From Sulfuricystis multivorans (GTDB lineage Bacteria; Pseudomonadota; Gammaproteobacteria; Burkholderiales; Rhodocyclaceae), in assembly GCF_003966565.1 (NCBI RefSeq), contig NZ_AP018718.1, positions 1,550,001 to 1,614,000 of the forward strand: 64,000 bases of DNA, written 5' to 3'. The notes beneath the pieces are model-generated. The model was not told where the DNA came from, did no database searches, and saw only the letters and a program-made list of their open reading frames with translations. The translations under genes and the position numbers were made by a program. Position 1 is the first letter of the stretch; each line of letters opens with the position of its first letter. Positions 1 to 11,175 of this stretch are shown here, piece by piece.

Positions 1-78
1 CGGGACAGCCTGTAACGCTCTCAAATCGCCTCACCGCCCGGCCGTTTTTCTCGATCCCTTTCGACGGCCCTCGATCGG

Positions 79-1728
79 CTACAGTCCCAGCATTTCCCGG
101 GCGTGTTGGCGTGTCGTCTCGGTGATGCTTACACCTCCCAGCATCCGGGCGATCTCCTCGACGCGACCGGCATCATCGAGCACGGTGACGCGGCTTGCGG
201 CCTGACCCGCGCGGTTTTCCTTGGCGATCGACCACTGCCAGTGGGCGCAGGCCGCGACCTGCGGCAGATGGGTGACGCACAACACCTGACGGCTACTGCC
301 GAGCCGACGCAGCATGCGTCCGACGATCTCGGCCACCCGTCCGCCGATGCCGACATCGACCTCGTCGAAGATCAGCGTCTCGACGACATGGCTTTGGCTG
401 GCGATCACCTGCAGCGCAAGGCCGATGCGCGACAGCTCCCCGCCCGAGGCCACCTTGGCGAGCGGCCGCAACGGCTGCCCGGCGTTGGTGCTGACGAAAA
501 ATTCGACCGCTTCGAGCCCATGCGCGTCGCCTTCGGCAAGTGGGGTGAGAGCGATCTCGAAGCGTCCGCCGGCCATCGCCAGCGTCTGCATCGCCTCGGT
601 CACGGCTTTGCTCAAGCGCTCGGCCGCTGCTTTCCGCGCCGCGCTCAATTCCTGCGCCGCGGCGAGATAGGCAGTTTCGGCCTCCTGCTCGCGCTCGGCG
701 AGCAGGGCCGGGTCGGCGGCGAGCGTGAGCTCGGCAAGGCGTGCTTGCAGCCGTGCCTGCACCGCGGGCAATTCTTCCGGCGGCACACGGTGTTTGCGCG
801 AAAGCTGCGTCACGGCATCGATGCGGGCATCGAGTTCGGCCAGGCGCGCCGGGTCGAGCTCTAGCTTGTCGCGATAGCGCCGCAGCGCCAGCACCGCCTC
901 GTCAAGCTGGATCAGCGCGCCCTCGAACAGCTCGGCCGCCTCGCCGAGGTTGGCATCGACCGCGGTCAGCTCGGTCAGTCGGCTGCTCGCCTGCTGTAAG
1001 AGCGGCAGCACCGGCAGCTCACCTTCCTCGAGCGCCGCCAGCGCCGCGCTGCTCGCTTCGAGCAGGCTCGCGGCATGGGCGAGCCGCCGCTGCTCGGCTT
1101 CGGTTTCCTGCCACTCGAGCGCATCGAAGCCCAGCGTGGAAAGCTCCTTGAGCTGCCATTCGATCAGCTCGCGTTCGCGCGCACTTGCGGCGACATCGCG
1201 CTCGGCCGCGGCGCGCGCCGCGACCAGCTTGCGCCAGGCGGCATGGCGCTTGGCCACGTCACGCGCCAACGCCTCGACGCCCGCATGGGCATCGAGAAGC
1301 CGACGTTGGGCATCGGCACGCAAAAGCGCGTGATGCGCGTGCTGACCGTGGATGTCGCACAGCCTCTCGCCGATTTCGCGCAGCTGAGCGAGGGTGGCCG
1401 GTGTGCCGTTGATCCAGGCGCGCGATTTGCCGTTGGCATCGATGACGCGGCGCAGCAGACAGCCGTCGGCAGGGAAATCGTTCGCGGCGAGCCAGCCGCT
1501 GAGAGCCGAATCGGCGGCGAGCGAAAATTCGGCCGAGATGTCGGCCCTGGCGGCACCGCTTCTCACCACGGCGGTATCGGCGCGTTCGCCGAGCGCGAGT
1601 GAGAGCGCATCGACGAGGATCGACTTGCCGGCGCCGGTTTCACCCGTCAAGGCGCCAAAACCAGGCTCGAACTCGAGTTCGAGCCGATCGACGATGACGA
1701 AATCGCGGATCGTCAGACTGAGCAGCAT
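79..1728 (-). CDS. recN: DNA repair protein RecN
   Basis: SMC-like ATPase that acts in recombinational repair of double-strand breaks. The 549-residue product is close to the usual length (about 550). It shows Walker A GETGAGKS at residues 29-36, a long coiled-coil centre rich in Ala, Glu, Arg and Leu (about 150-370), an ABC signature ASGGELSR near 427 and Walker B FDEVDVGIGG near 450. The N-terminal MLLSLTIRDFVIVDRLELEFEPG is the standard RecN start, so the first ATG is accepted. It lies 3 bp downstream of nadK on the same strand, the common recN-nadK pairing, and is probably co-transcribed with it. No terminator is visible in the 78 bp between its stop and the window edge. Confidence 0.97.
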   Translation of the reverse strand: MLLSLTIRDFVIVDRLELEFEPGFGALTGETGAGKSILVDALSLALGERADTAVVRSGAARADISAEFSLAADSALSGWLAANDFPADGCLLRRVIDANGKSRAWINGTPATLAQLREIGERLCDIHGQHAHHALLRADAQRRLLDAHAGVEALARDVAKRHAAWRKLVAARAAAERDVAASARERELIEWQLKELSTLGFDALEWQETEAEQRRLAHAASLLEASSAALAALEEGELPVLPLLQQASSRLTELTAVDANLGEAAELFEGALIQLDEAVLALRRYRDKLELDPARLAELDARIDAVTQLSRKHRVPPEELPAVQARLQARLAELTLAADPALLAEREQEAETAYLAAAQELSAARKAAAERLSKAVTEAMQTLAMAGGRFEIALTPLAEGDAHGLEAVEFFVSTNAGQPLRPLAKVASGGELSRIGLALQVIASQSHVVETLIFDEVDVGIGGRVAEIVGRMLRRLGSSRQVLCVTHLPQVAACAHWQWSIAKENRAGQAASRVTVLDDAGRVEEIARMLGGVSITETTRQHAREMLGL

Positions 1729-1731
1729 CGC

Positions 1732-2604
1732 TCACCTGTGCGGCGTGGCGCTCCAGTGCAGCTTCTCGCGCAGCATCGCAAAGTAGCTGTAGCCCGGCGG
1801 ATGCAAAAGCGTCAGCGGATACGGCGAGCGCTCGATCGACACGCGGTCGCCGGCCTGGGCATCGAAGAAATTCTGGCCGTCGCAATGCACGCGGCCATCA
1901 TAGGAATGCACCAGCTCGAGCTCGACGGCGCAGCTGTCGGCGATCGTGATCGGCCGGTAGGTGAGCCCATGCGCGCACAGCGGCACCAGCGCGATGCCCG
2001 GCACCGCGGGCTGCAGGATCGGGCCGTTGGCCGATAGCGCATAGGCGGTCGAACCGGAAGGTGTGGCGACGATCATGCCGTCGGCGCGCAGGACATAGAG
2101 GAACTCGCCATCGACGCGCAGCTTGAGCTCGATCATGCGGCCCAGATCGCCTTTATTGACCACGACCTCATTGAGCGCCAGCGTGCGGAATACCTCCCTG
2201 CCCTCGCGCAGCACGCGCACCGTCAGGCGCAAGCGCCGATCGGGCGTGAATTCGCCCGCCAGCAGGCGCTCGATCGCCGGCAGCATCTGGGCGCGCGCAA
2301 TGTCGGTCATGAAACCGAGACGCCCCTGATTGATGCCGACCAGCGGCACCGAAGCTTCGCCGAGCTTGCGCGCGGCGGAAAGCAGCGTGCCGTCGCCACC
2401 GACGACGATCGCGACCTCGGCCTGGCTGCGGATCGCGGCGATGTCGGCGCAGGCGGGTGCGAGTGCGGGGATAGGGCCGAGCGCATCATCGACCAGCACC
2501 GTGATCCCGCGCCGGGCGAGATCATCGTAAAGCGCGATCAGCGCCTCGGCGACGGGCGCGCTGCCCTGTTTGCCGAACAGCGCGATGGTGCGATAGCGAC
2601 TCAT
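1732..2604 (-). CDS. nadK: NAD kinase
   Basis: ATP-dependent phosphorylation of NAD to NADP in the cytoplasm. The 290-residue protein begins [14 protein letters not shown]. It has the GGDGT nucleotide motif at 69-73, followed by the NQGRLGFM and [13 protein letters not shown] blocks and a C-terminal [10 protein letters not shown] block typical of bacterial NadK. A longer in-frame extension upstream exists, but it would lie inside the preceding methyltransferase gene and has no family counterpart. The chosen ATG overlaps the stop of that gene in an ATGA arrangement, indicating translational coupling. It precedes recN by 3 bp. Confidence 0.96.
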   Translation of the reverse strand: MSRYRTIALFGKQGSAPVAEALIALYDDLARRGITVLVDDALGPIPALAPACADIAAIRSQAEVAIVVGGDGTLLSAARKLGEASVPLVGINQGRLGFMTDIARAQMLPAIERLLAGEFTPDRRLRLTVRVLREGREVFRTLALNEVVVNKGDLGRMIELKLRVDGEFLYVLRADGMIVATPSGSTAYALSANGPILQPAVPGIALVPLCAHGLTYRPITIADSCAVELELVHSYDGRVHCDGQNFFDAQAGDRVSIERSPYPLTLLHPPGYSYFAMLREKLHWSATPHR

Positions 2605-3782
2605 GCCGCCACCTTCATGCGTTCGGTCAGCGCCTCGGCCATGCGACGCAGTTTGTCGAACACTGGCGGCAGCAGGCAATTTTGCAGCGTGCGCTGGGTA
2701 AACAGGAAACGCCCGTCGCAGACGAAGCCGAGCTCCGCCCAATCCACCTGGTCATTGAGCATGTCGGCGGCGAGCGCCACATCCAAGCCCGGCAGGCGCG
2801 GAAACAGCGCCAGCACCGAGCCATCGTAATTCGGGCAGTCATGCACGAAAAACGGCCGCCCCCGTCGCGTCTTGCAATTCACATAGACGCGTGGGGACTC
2901 GGAGACGTGGTGCAATCGTCCCCACTGCCACCAGTTCGATTCGTCGAAAGGCCGCACGCGCCGCGCCAAGAGCCGCGCCTTGAAGGCTTCGAGATGCGGA
3001 TGGGGCTGATTGAAGATCATGCGCCGGGTGATGCCGTCGTCGATGGTCGTCGAACAGACGAACTCGGCGTTGCCCTCGGGATGCTCGAACACGTCATCGG
3101 CGCCGGAGACCGCGCCGACCTTGACCTCGAACAGCTCGGACAGCGGCACGCGATAGTCGCCGCGCAGGAACATCAGCTGGCCATCGACCAGCGCGAAGCG
3201 TCGGCCATCGAACAGGCGCCGCTCGCGGCGGCCGCGCTCGAAACGGAAGATCGCGCAGTTCGGGGTATGCTCGCCAAAGACGCGCGCATCGCCCAGCTCG
3301 ATGAAATCGGTGATGTCGCCCTCCTCGAAGAGAAAGGCATTGAGCTTGCGCGCCGCGGTGAGCTTGGTGAATTCGCGCGGCACGATGAAGATCAGCTCGC
3401 CGCCGCGGCGCAGATGGCGCACCGCCTTCTCGATGAAATAGAGGAACAGATTGCTGCGCCGATCGAACATTTCATGATCGAGCAGCGCCAGCGTGCGCGG
3501 CGGGATGTCCTGAAAGCGCACATAGGGCGGGTTGCCGATGATCGTGTCGTATTTTTCCGTCAGCGGCAGCGCGAAGAAATCCATCACCCGAGCGCCCGAC
3601 GGGGCCACGCGAGGATCGATCTCGATCGCCTCACAGCCGGGGATGCGGGCGCTGAAGGCGCCATCCCCGGCGGCCGGATCGAGGGTGCGGCCGCGCCGCC
3701 TACGCAGCGCGAGCATTTGTTCGACCACCGTGGGCGGGGTGAATACTTGCCCGAGGGCGTGCACATTCAGTTGTTTCGACAT
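2601..3782 (-). CDS. Orphan N6-adenine-type DNA methyltransferase (TaqI/Eco57I-like)
   Basis: Class I SAM-dependent methyltransferase of 393 residues. An N-terminal [14 protein letters not shown] segment resembles motif X of gamma-type adenine methylases. Motif I is DPAAGDGAF at 35-43 and the catalytic motif IV is NPPY at 84-87. The NPPY context ([13 protein letters not shown]) plus a C-terminal half resembling a target-recognition region ([16 protein letters not shown], then [10 protein letters not shown]) favours DNA adenine methylation over a protein-glutamine methylase. The start ATG ([14 protein letters not shown]) is set by motif X; a much longer in-frame reading upstream is antisense to hrcA and rejected. 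No restriction endonuclease is adjacent, so it looks like a solitary methylase. It is divergent from hrcA and couples to nadK through a 4-bp overlap. Target sequence unknown. Confidence 0.85.
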   Translation of the reverse strand: MSKQLNVHALGQVFTPPTVVEQMLALRRRRGRTLDPAAGDGAFSARIPGCEAIEIDPRVAPSGARVMDFFALPLTEKYDTIIGNPPYVRFQDIPPRTLALLDHEMFDRRSNLFLYFIEKAVRHLRRGGELIFIVPREFTKLTAARKLNAFLFEEGDITDFIELGDARVFGEHTPNCAIFRFERGRRERRLFDGRRFALVDGQLMFLRGDYRVPLSELFEVKVGAVSGADDVFEHPEGNAEFVCSTTIDDGITRRMIFNQPHPHLEAFKARLLARRVRPFDESNWWQWGRLHHVSESPRVYVNCKTRRGRPFFVHDCPNYDGSVLALFPRLPGLDVALAADMLNDQVDWAELGFVCDGRFLFTQRTLQNCLLPPVFDKLRRMAEALTERMKVAA

Positions 3783-3790
3783 CGGAAAAA

Positions 3791-3810
3791 TCGGCGCTGG
3801 CAAGACGGCA
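3791..3810 (+). repeat. Dispersed repeat, copy 1
   Basis: TCGGCGCTGGCAAGACGGCA preceded by GGAAAAA; non-coding, in the divergent methyltransferase-hrcA region. Confidence 0.8.
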
Positions 3811-3811
3811 G

Positions 3812-3839
3812 GATTGTAATCCAGAGGTTCGTTACAATC
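3812..3839. promoter_or_regulatory. Perfect dyad between divergent methyltransferase and hrcA
   Basis: GATTGTAA and TTACAATC form perfect 8-bp arms separated by 12 bp in the 66-bp divergent region. Each arm contains a TACAAT-like -10 hexamer, one reading toward hrcA (ATG 10 bp further on) and one toward the methyltransferase. It could be an operator or simply two mirrored -10 elements. It is not the CIRCE sequence. Confidence 0.5.
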
Positions 3840-3848
3840 TGCTTCGCC

Positions 3849-4868
3849 ATGCTCGATGCCCGCGCCAAGACCCTGCTCAAGACCCTGATCGAACGCTATA
3901 TCGCGGAAGGTCAGCCGGTCGGCTCGCGCACGCTCGCCAAATACTCGGGCCTGGAGCTTTCGCCGGCGACGATCCGCAACGTGATGGCCGATCTCGAAGA
4001 GATGGGCTTCATCGCCAGCCCGCACACCTCGGCCGGACGCGTGCCGACGCCCAGGGGTTACCGCCTGTTCGTCGATACGCTGCTCACCGTGCAGCCGCTC
4101 GATCCCCAGCATATCTCCGAGCTCAAGGAAGCGCTGCTGCCCGACGTGCCGCAACGGGTGATCAGCCATGCCTCGCAGATGATCTCGGAGCTCACCCATT
4201 TCGCCGGCGTCGTCATCGCGCCGCGCCGCCAGGCGCCAAAGATCCGCCAGATCGAGTTTCTGAATCTGACCGAGACGCGCATCCTGCTGATCATCGTCAC
4301 CACCGAAGGCGAAGTACAAAACCGCATCCTCCTCACCCAACGCCCCTATGCCCAGAGCGAGCTGATCGAAGCGGCCAATTACCTGACGCAGAATTACGCC
4401 GGCCTGGACTTCATGCAGATCCGCCAGCGCCTGCACCACGAGCTGCAGCAGTTGCGCAGCGACATGACCGAGCTGATGAACGCCGCCGCCGATGCCGGCG
4501 CCCAAGCCGCCAGCGAAGCTGCGCAGCAATACGTGATCAGCGGCGAGAAGAATCTGCTCGACAGCGAGGATCTCGCCGCCAACATGGCGCGGCTACGCCA
4601 GCTGTTTGACCTCTTCGAACAGAAAACCGGCCTGATGCAGCTGCTCGACCTGTCGAGCCGCGCCGAGGGCGTGCATGTCTTCATCGGCGGTGAATCGGGC
4701 ATCGCGCCGCTCGATGAATGCAGCATCGTCGCCGCCCCCTACGAAGTCGAAGGGCAAGTGGTCGGCACCATCGGCGTGATCGGCCCGACACGCATGGCCT
4801 ACGAGCGCGTGATCCCGATCGTCGACATCACCGCGCGACTGCTCTCCTCCGCATTGAGTCCCAATTGA
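3849..4868 (+). CDS. hrcA: Heat-inducible transcription repressor HrcA
   Basis: Repressor of chaperone genes that binds CIRCE operators in other bacteria. The 339-residue product starts [18 protein letters not shown]. It has the N-terminal winged-helix segment ([34 protein letters not shown], within residues 20-60) with the adjoining HTSAGRVPT block, and the C-terminal IFIGGE-type block ([24 protein letters not shown]). An upstream in-frame extension covers the antisense of the methyltransferase and is discarded. The stop overlaps the TTG start of hemH. grpE-dnaK-dnaJ lie 3.6 kb downstream, but no CIRCE element was found in front of them, so HrcA probably acts elsewhere in the genome (for example groESL). 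Confidence 0.95.
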   Translation: MLDARAKTLLKTLIERYIAEGQPVGSRTLAKYSGLELSPATIRNVMADLEEMGFIASPHTSAGRVPTPRGYRLFVDTLLTVQPLDPQHISELKEALLPDVPQRVISHASQMISELTHFAGVVIAPRRQAPKIRQIEFLNLTETRILLIIVTTEGEVQNRILLTQRPYAQSELIEAANYLTQNYAGLDFMQIRQRLHHELQQLRSDMTELMNAAADAGAQAASEAAQQYVISGEKNLLDSEDLAANMARLRQLFDLFEQKTGLMQLLDLSSRAEGVHVFIGGESGIAPLDECSIVAAPYEVEGQVVGTIGVIGPTRMAYERVIPIVDITARLLSSALSPN

Positions 4869-5842
4869 GCCGGCAAGCCATCCTGCTCGTCAATCTCGGC
4901 ACCCCGGACGCGACCGATGCCCCGGCCGTCAAGCGTTATCTGGCCGAGTTTCTTGGCGACCCGCGCGTCGTCGAGCTGCCGCGCATCCTATGGCTGCCGA
5001 TCCTCTATGGCATCATCCTCAACACCCGGCCGGCGAAATCGGCGGCGAAATACGCGACGATCTGGACGCCCGAAGGCTCGCCGCTCAAGGTGCATACCGA
5101 ACGGCAGGCCAAATTGCTCCGCGGCCTGCTCGGCGAGCGCGGCCGCAAAGATCTCGCGATCGACTGGGCGATGCGTTATGGCAATCCGGCCATCCCCGCC
5201 GTGCTCGACCGGCTGGTCGACAGCGGGGCCGAGGACATCCTCATCCTGCCGCTCTATCCCCAATGGGCGGGCAGCACCACCGGCAGCACGCAAGACGCCG
5301 TGGCCGCCTGGCAAAGGCGCCAGAAACGCCCCCCGGCGATCCGCTGGATCGAAGATTTTCACACCGATCCGGGCTACATCGGCGCGCTGGCCGCCTCGGT
5401 GCGCGAGCACTGGCAGGCGTACGGACACGGCGAGAAGCTCGTGATGAGTTTTCACGGCATCCCGCAGCGCTCGGTGGATCGCGGCGATCCCTATGCGCGT
5501 CAGTGCCACGCCACGGCGCAAGCACTCGCCGCCGCCCTCGGGCTGGACCCGCGCCAATGGGTAGCGACTTTCCAGTCGCGCTTCGGCGCCGCCAAATGGC
5601 TGCAGCCCTATACCCAGCCGACGCTGGAAGAACTCGCGCGCAGCGGGCTTGCGCGCGTCGATGTGATCTGCCCCGGCTTTCCGGCCGACTGCCTGGAAAC
5701 CCTCGAGGAAATTTCCTTGGAGTGCCGCGCGGCCTTCGTCGCTGCGGGCGGGCGCGAATTCCATTACATCCCCTGCCTCAACGAACGGCCAGACTGGATC
5801 GCCGCGCTGGCCGACCTGTGCCTTGCCCATCTCGGCGGTTGA
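4865..5842 (+). CDS. hemH: Ferrochelatase
   Basis: Inserts Fe2+ into protoporphyrin IX, the last step of protoheme synthesis. The product is 325 residues and begins [22 protein letters not shown] after a TTG start that overlaps the hrcA stop (TTGA). No nearer ATG exists and the conserved LLVNLGTP block begins at residue 7, so the rare start is preferred. Catalytic His197 in SFHGIP and Glu278 in the LETLEEI block are visible, with the family signature between them. The protein ends LGG. Its stop codon is immediately followed by, and shares a base with, the left inverted repeat of a MITE-like element, so the extreme C-terminus may have been altered by insertion. Confidence 0.95.
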   Translation: MSRQAILLVNLGTPDATDAPAVKRYLAEFLGDPRVVELPRILWLPILYGIILNTRPAKSAAKYATIWTPEGSPLKVHTERQAKLLRGLLGERGRKDLAIDWAMRYGNPAIPAVLDRLVDSGAEDILILPLYPQWAGSTTGSTQDAVAAWQRRQKRPPAIRWIEDFHTDPGYIGALAASVREHWQAYGHGEKLVMSFHGIPQRSVDRGDPYARQCHATAQALAAALGLDPRQWVATFQSRFGAAKWLQPYTQPTLEELARSGLARVDVICPGFPADCLETLEEISLECRAAFVAAGGREFHYIPCLNERPDWIAALADLCLAHLGG

Positions 5843-6050
5843 ACCCAGATTGTCCATTAGACCGTCCTGTCTGCGGATGAGCGTAAGCAAACCTTGTCAT
5901 CCTGGACTGCGCGGGCGTTTCCGGTCTGCGAGCGGGCCCTTCGCGCCCGCGCTCCTCGCCAATAGACACCGTTATTGGCTCGTCACGCGGACGCAAATCG
6001 CCTCGCCCTCGCCTCGAAACCGCCTCGCGCCCTAATGGACAATCTGGGTT
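5842..6050. mobile_element. MITE-like element with perfect 19-bp terminal inverted repeats
   Basis: The left end AACCCAGATTGTCCATTAG (5842-5860) and right end CTAATGGACAATCTGGGTT (6032-6050) are perfect reverse complements. They enclose about 170 bp with no credible gene. The element fills most of the 260-bp gap between hemH and trxC. No clear target-site duplication was seen, and no transposase is encoded here, so it would need to be mobilised in trans or be a folded RNA/DNA repeat. Confidence 0.7.
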
Positions 6051-6068
6051 GAAAACTGGCTGCCGAAA

Positions 6069-6094
6069 CCTATATCAGCGAAAACCGATATAGG
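6069..6094. promoter_or_regulatory. Dyad overlapping the trxC ribosome-binding site
   Basis: CCTATATC (6069-6076) and GATATAGG (6087-6094) are perfect 8-bp arms with a 10-bp spacer. The right arm runs into the AGGAGA Shine-Dalgarno region of trxC (ATG at 6103). It could be a repressor operator, or an mRNA hairpin that limits ribosome access. Confidence 0.4.
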
Positions 6095-6102
6095 AGACTG
6101 CC

Positions 6103-6537
6103 ATGTCCGACCCACTGATCGTCGTCTGCCCGCATTGCCACGCCCCGAACCGCGTGCCGGCCGAAAAACTTTCTGCCGGCGGTGTTTGCGGCAAATGCAA
6201 ACGCGCGTTGTTCGACGGCCACCCGGTCGAGCTCGATGAGGCGAGCTTCGACAAGCACATCGGCCGCAACGAGATTCCGGTGCTGGTCGATTTCTGGGCG
6301 CCGTGGTGCGGCCCGTGCCGGATGATGGCGCCGGCCTTCGCCCAGGCCGCCAGCCTGCTCGAACCGCAGGTCAGGCTGGCGAAGCTGAACACCGAAGATC
6401 ATCAGGGCATCGCCGCGCGGCTGGGCATCCGCAGCATTCCGACCATGATCCTGTTCAAGGGCGGACGCGAAATCGCCCGGCAATCCGGCGCCATGGATGC
6501 CGGCAGCATCGTGCGCTGGGTGCGCGCCGCACTCTGA
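6103..6537 (+). CDS. trxC: Thioredoxin 2 (zinc-finger thioredoxin TrxC)
   Basis: Cytoplasmic thiol-disulfide reductase. The 144-residue protein carries an N-terminal zinc-binding region with two CxxC pairs (C9/C12 and C29/C32), characteristic of TrxC rather than TrxA. The thioredoxin fold has active site WCGPC at 68-72 and the cis-Pro segment SIPTMILF. Length agrees with E. coli TrxC (139). A dyad symmetry overlaps its Shine-Dalgarno sequence. It is monocistronic between a MITE-like element and the chemotaxis receptor gene. Confidence 0.95.
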   Translation: MSDPLIVVCPHCHAPNRVPAEKLSAGGVCGKCKRALFDGHPVELDEASFDKHIGRNEIPVLVDFWAPWCGPCRMMAPAFAQAASLLEPQVRLAKLNTEDHQGIAARLGIRSIPTMILFKGGREIARQSGAMDAGSIVRWVRAAL

Positions 6538-6597
6538 GATGCCTTCGTCGCCTCTGGGGTAAACTCCTCCCGCTACCTTTCGAGGGGAGTTGACACC

Positions 6598-8214
6598 ATG
6601 CGCCTTTCCGACATGAAAATCTGGCTGCGCCTGACAGCCGGCATCTGGTTGCTCCTGGTATTCGTCTGGACCGGAATGGTCTTCTGGGAAAGCCAGGTGA
6701 ATCGCAACACGGCCATCGAGCAGGCCACCCGTTTTTCCCAGTCGATGCACGAGGCGACGCTGGCGGGACTGACCGGCATGATGATCACCGGCACTGTCGG
6801 CCAGCGCGAGGTGTTCCTCGACCAGATCAAGCAGTTGTCGATCATCCGCGATCTCCGGGTGATCCGCGGCGAGGCGGTCACGAAACTGTATGGGCCCGGC
6901 AAGGCTGGCGAAGGCCAACCCGATGCGACCGAGCGGCAGGTGCTCGACAGCGGCAAGGAATTCATCGAGGTGCAACAGGACGGCCAGGGCGAATATCTGC
7001 GTGTCGTGCGCCCGGCGCTTGCCAGCAAGAATTATCTCGGCAAGGACTGCATCGCCTGCCACCAGACGCCGGAAGGTACTGTTCTGGGCGTCGTCAGCAT
7101 GAAGGTCTCCCTCGACGATGTCGAAGCCGCGATCGCCACACAGCGCATCAAGATCCTGCTGGCGGCGATCGGCGTCAGCATTCCCGTCATGTTGTTCATC
7201 TGGTTCTTCATCACGCGGGTCGTCACCCGGCCGCTCGAGAACATGGTCGCGGGACTGCGCGCGATCGCCAGCGGCGAGGGTGACCTGACGCGCCGTCTGG
7301 AAGTGAAGAGCAACGATGAGATCGGCCAGGCGAGCCTTGTGTTCAACGAGATGATGGCCAATTTCGCCAACCTAGTACGCCAGGTCGACACTTCGGCGAA
7401 GCACGTCTCCACCGCCGCCCGCGATCTGGTCGAAGGGGCGCGGCAGGTTGCCGAAAGCTCGCGCCAGCAAAGCGGGAAATCCGCTGCCGTGACGGACGCA
7501 GTCGAGCGCATGGTCAGAAGCATCGTCGCGGTCGCCGAGAGCGCCGAGCGCGTCCATGCCCAGTCACAGGAAAGCCTCGCCCGCTCGCGTGAAGGCAGAC
7601 AAAGCCTCGAACGCCTGATCGGCGAGATCGGCCGCGTCAAGTCCGCGGTCGATGAAATGGCCGCGGCCGTCAATGAATTCGTCAGCAGCACGGCATCGAT
7701 CACCAACATGACGCGCGAAGTCAAGGACATTGCCGATCAGACCAACCTGTTGGCGCTCAATGCGGCGATCGAGGCGGCACGCGCCGGCGAAGCTGGGCGC
7801 GGTTTCGCGGTGGTGGCGGACGAAGTGAGGAAACTCGCCGAGAAATCGGCCGCGTCGGCCAACGAGATCGACATCATCACCCGCACTCTGGGAGCCAAAT
7901 CCGATCTCGTGCGCAACGCGATCGAAAGCGGTCTGGCCGACATCGCCTCGAGCGAGCAGTCGCTCGCAGCCGTCGCCAATGCGATCAACGAATCCAACGC
8001 CTCGGTCGAAGAGGTGGGGCGCGGCCTCGACACGATCGCCGCCGCCACCGAAGAACAGCGGCAGGTCAGCGCCGCAGCGCTGACGGACATCGAGGCCATC
8101 GCCGCGATGGCGCGCGAAAACAGCACTGCTGTGGAACAGAATGCCATGTCGGCCCAACGACTCGAAACGCTCGCAGGCGAGCTGCAAAGTACCGTCGGCC
8201 GTTTCCGCACCTAA
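6598..8214 (+). CDS. Methyl-accepting chemotaxis protein with c-type heme motif
   Basis: Transmembrane receptor of 538 residues that would feed a CheA/CheW chemotaxis pathway. TM1 is about residues 13-30 and TM2 about 183-203. The periplasmic sensor between them contains one CxxCH motif (C151-I-A-C154-H155, in [12 protein letters not shown]), which suggests covalently bound heme c and sensing of redox state or a diatomic gas. HAMP follows at about 200-255. The cytoplasmic signalling domain has the conserved hairpin tip ([20 protein letters not shown] near 378-400). No C-terminal NWETF-type pentapeptide is present. It stands alone: no che genes are nearby. Ligand assignment is inference. Confidence 0.9.
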   Translation: MRLSDMKIWLRLTAGIWLLLVFVWTGMVFWESQVNRNTAIEQATRFSQSMHEATLAGLTGMMITGTVGQREVFLDQIKQLSIIRDLRVIRGEAVTKLYGPGKAGEGQPDATERQVLDSGKEFIEVQQDGQGEYLRVVRPALASKNYLGKDCIACHQTPEGTVLGVVSMKVSLDDVEAAIATQRIKILLAAIGVSIPVMLFIWFFITRVVTRPLENMVAGLRAIASGEGDLTRRLEVKSNDEIGQASLVFNEMMANFANLVRQVDTSAKHVSTAARDLVEGARQVAESSRQQSGKSAAVTDAVERMVRSIVAVAESAERVHAQSQESLARSREGRQSLERLIGEIGRVKSAVDEMAAAVNEFVSSTASITNMTREVKDIADQTNLLALNAAIEAARAGEAGRGFAVVADEVRKLAEKSAASANEIDIITRTLGAKSDLVRNAIESGLADIASSEQSLAAVANAINESNASVEEVGRGLDTIAAATEEQRQVSAAALTDIEAIAAMARENSTAVEQNAMSAQRLETLAGELQSTVGRFRT

Positions 8215-8217
8215 CAT

Positions 8218-8417
8218 GCCGTTGAAAAACGTCACGAGGATGGCCAGATGCAAGGCGTTTGGTGCGCAGCGACCGAAGCCTATCAAATAGATAGGCGAGG
8301 GAGCGACAACGAAGTTGCGGCGAAGGCTCGCTTTGGCTTTGCCGAGGTCAAGCGAAGCGGCCGAAGCCAACACCGCGCAACGCGGAAGAACGCCCACCGC
8401 AGTAGTTTTTCAACAGC
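8218..8417. mobile_element. MITE-like element ending in GTTGAAAAAC / GTTTTTCAAC
   Basis: GTTGAAAAAC (8221-8230) and GTTTTTCAAC (8405-8414) are perfect 10-bp inverted repeats, extended imperfectly outward (GCC- and -AGC). They enclose about 175 bp without a convincing gene. It fills most of the 302-bp gap between the chemotaxis receptor and grpE. The internal ATAGATAGGCGAG stretch recurs in a related-looking segment at 37829-37962. No transposase is encoded. Confidence 0.6.
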
Positions 8418-8456
8418 CTGCTAACGCCACACCCACCAGAAAATGCTCCGTCACCC

Positions 8457-8483
8457 CTTGAAAAGGGGCATGGAGCCCTTATT
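8457..8483 (+). promoter_or_regulatory. Candidate sigma32 promoter for grpE
   Basis: CTTGAAA at 8457-8463 matches the sigma32 -35 consensus exactly. A 12-bp spacer leads to CCCTTATT, a partial match to CCCCATNT. The -35 is embedded in a CCCCTT-GAA-AAGGGG palindrome (8454-8468). It lies 34 bp before the grpE ATG. Confidence 0.5.
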
Positions 8484-8516
8484 CCTTCCATGGTTTAATT
8501 TTCGAGGCCCTATGTC

Positions 8517-9083
8517 ATGCAAGACGATCACACCCCCGAAACCCCTGAACTGACGGCCAAACCCGGCGCCGGCGACACGGCGCCCGAGGCTGCGGCCGAC
8601 ACTGCGGATGCGCCGGAAGTCATGCCGAGTCTCGAAGAGTTGCTCAAGGCCGCGGAGCTCAAAGCCGCCGAGCACCACGACGCCTGGCTGCGCGCGAAGG
8701 CCGAGACCGAAAACGTCCGCCGCCGCGCTCAGGAAGACATCGCCAAGGCGCACAAGTTTGCGATCGAAAAATTCGCCGGCGAATTGCTGGCGGTCAAAGA
8801 CAGCCTGGAAGCCGCGCTCGCCAACGAGACCCAAACCGTCGAGACGCTCAGGGCCGGCGTCGAGCTGACGCTGAAACAGCTGGCGAGCGCGTTCGAGAAA
8901 TCCGCGCTCACCGAGATCAACCCGCTCGGTGAAAAGTTCGACCCACACAAGCACCAGGCGATCGCGATGGTCGAGGCCGACCAGGAAGCGAATACCATCG
9001 TCAGCGTTCTGCAGAAGGGTTATGCGCTGCACGACCGCATCTTGCGGCCGGCGCTGGTCACCGTCGCCAAGCCCAAGGCTTGA
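8517..9083 (+). CDS. grpE: Nucleotide exchange factor GrpE
   Basis: DnaK co-chaperone that releases ADP. The product has 188 residues: an acidic, proline-rich unstructured N-terminus to about residue 38, then a long coiled coil ([32 protein letters not shown]), then the beta-wing domain with the conserved [16 protein letters not shown] and [20 protein letters not shown] blocks. It begins [11 protein letters not shown]. It starts a grpE-dnaK-dnaJ cluster, with a candidate heat-shock promoter in front and a second, stronger one at its own stop codon serving dnaK. Confidence 0.96.
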   Translation: MQDDHTPETPELTAKPGAGDTAPEAAADTADAPEVMPSLEELLKAAELKAAEHHDAWLRAKAETENVRRRAQEDIAKAHKFAIEKFAGELLAVKDSLEAALANETQTVETLRAGVELTLKQLASAFEKSALTEINPLGEKFDPHKHQAIAMVEADQEANTIVSVLQKGYALHDRILRPALVTVAKPKA

Positions 9084-9106
9084 AGCATCGCGCCATAACC
9101 CCATAT
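9079..9106 (+). promoter_or_regulatory. sigma32 promoter for dnaK
   Basis: CTTGAAG (9079-9085), a 13-bp spacer and CCCCATAT (9099-9106) agree very well with the heat-shock sigma32 consensus. The -35 overlaps the grpE stop codon. Transcription would start about 9113, giving a leader of roughly 40 nt before the dnaK ATG. Confidence 0.75.
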
Positions 9107-9155
9107 TGAGCACAGGTTAATTTTTCTCCACCCGATTCTCCAAAGGAAAACGAAC

Positions 9156-11078
<1,923 letters not shown>

Positions 11079-11105
11079 CGCCGGCGCGGACGCGCAGCCC
11101 TGATG

Positions 11106-11147
11106 GGCCGGGTTCGAGCGGGCGGCCATCCGCCCCTTGACCCGGCC
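11106..11147 (+). other. Nested stem-loop between dnaK and dnaJ
   Basis: The outer arms GGCCGGGT (11106-11113) and ACCCGGCC (11140-11147) enclose GGGCGG (11120-11125) and CCGCCC (11130-11135), all perfectly complementary. No T-run follows, so it is more likely an mRNA stability or processing element, or a leaky attenuator, than a full terminator. Confidence 0.5.
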
Positions 11148-11175
11148 GTATCGTTTGCTTGAGTCGAAGGCATAT

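Noticed and set aside
103-864. Plus-strand open frames opposite recN and similar long antisense frames opposite mfd, nnr, hemH and hscA
   Set aside because: They follow codon periodicity of the real genes, have no recognisable motifs and conflict with confidently assigned proteins.
2387-2410. GGCGACGGCAC in nadK as another repeat copy
   Set aside because: It encodes the universal GGDGT motif; similarity to the repeat end is explained by protein conservation.
3782-3849. CIRCE operator (TTAGCACTC-N9-GAGTGCTAA) at hrcA or grpE/dnaK
   Set aside because: Looked for in both regions; not present. The dyad at 3812-3839 has a different sequence.
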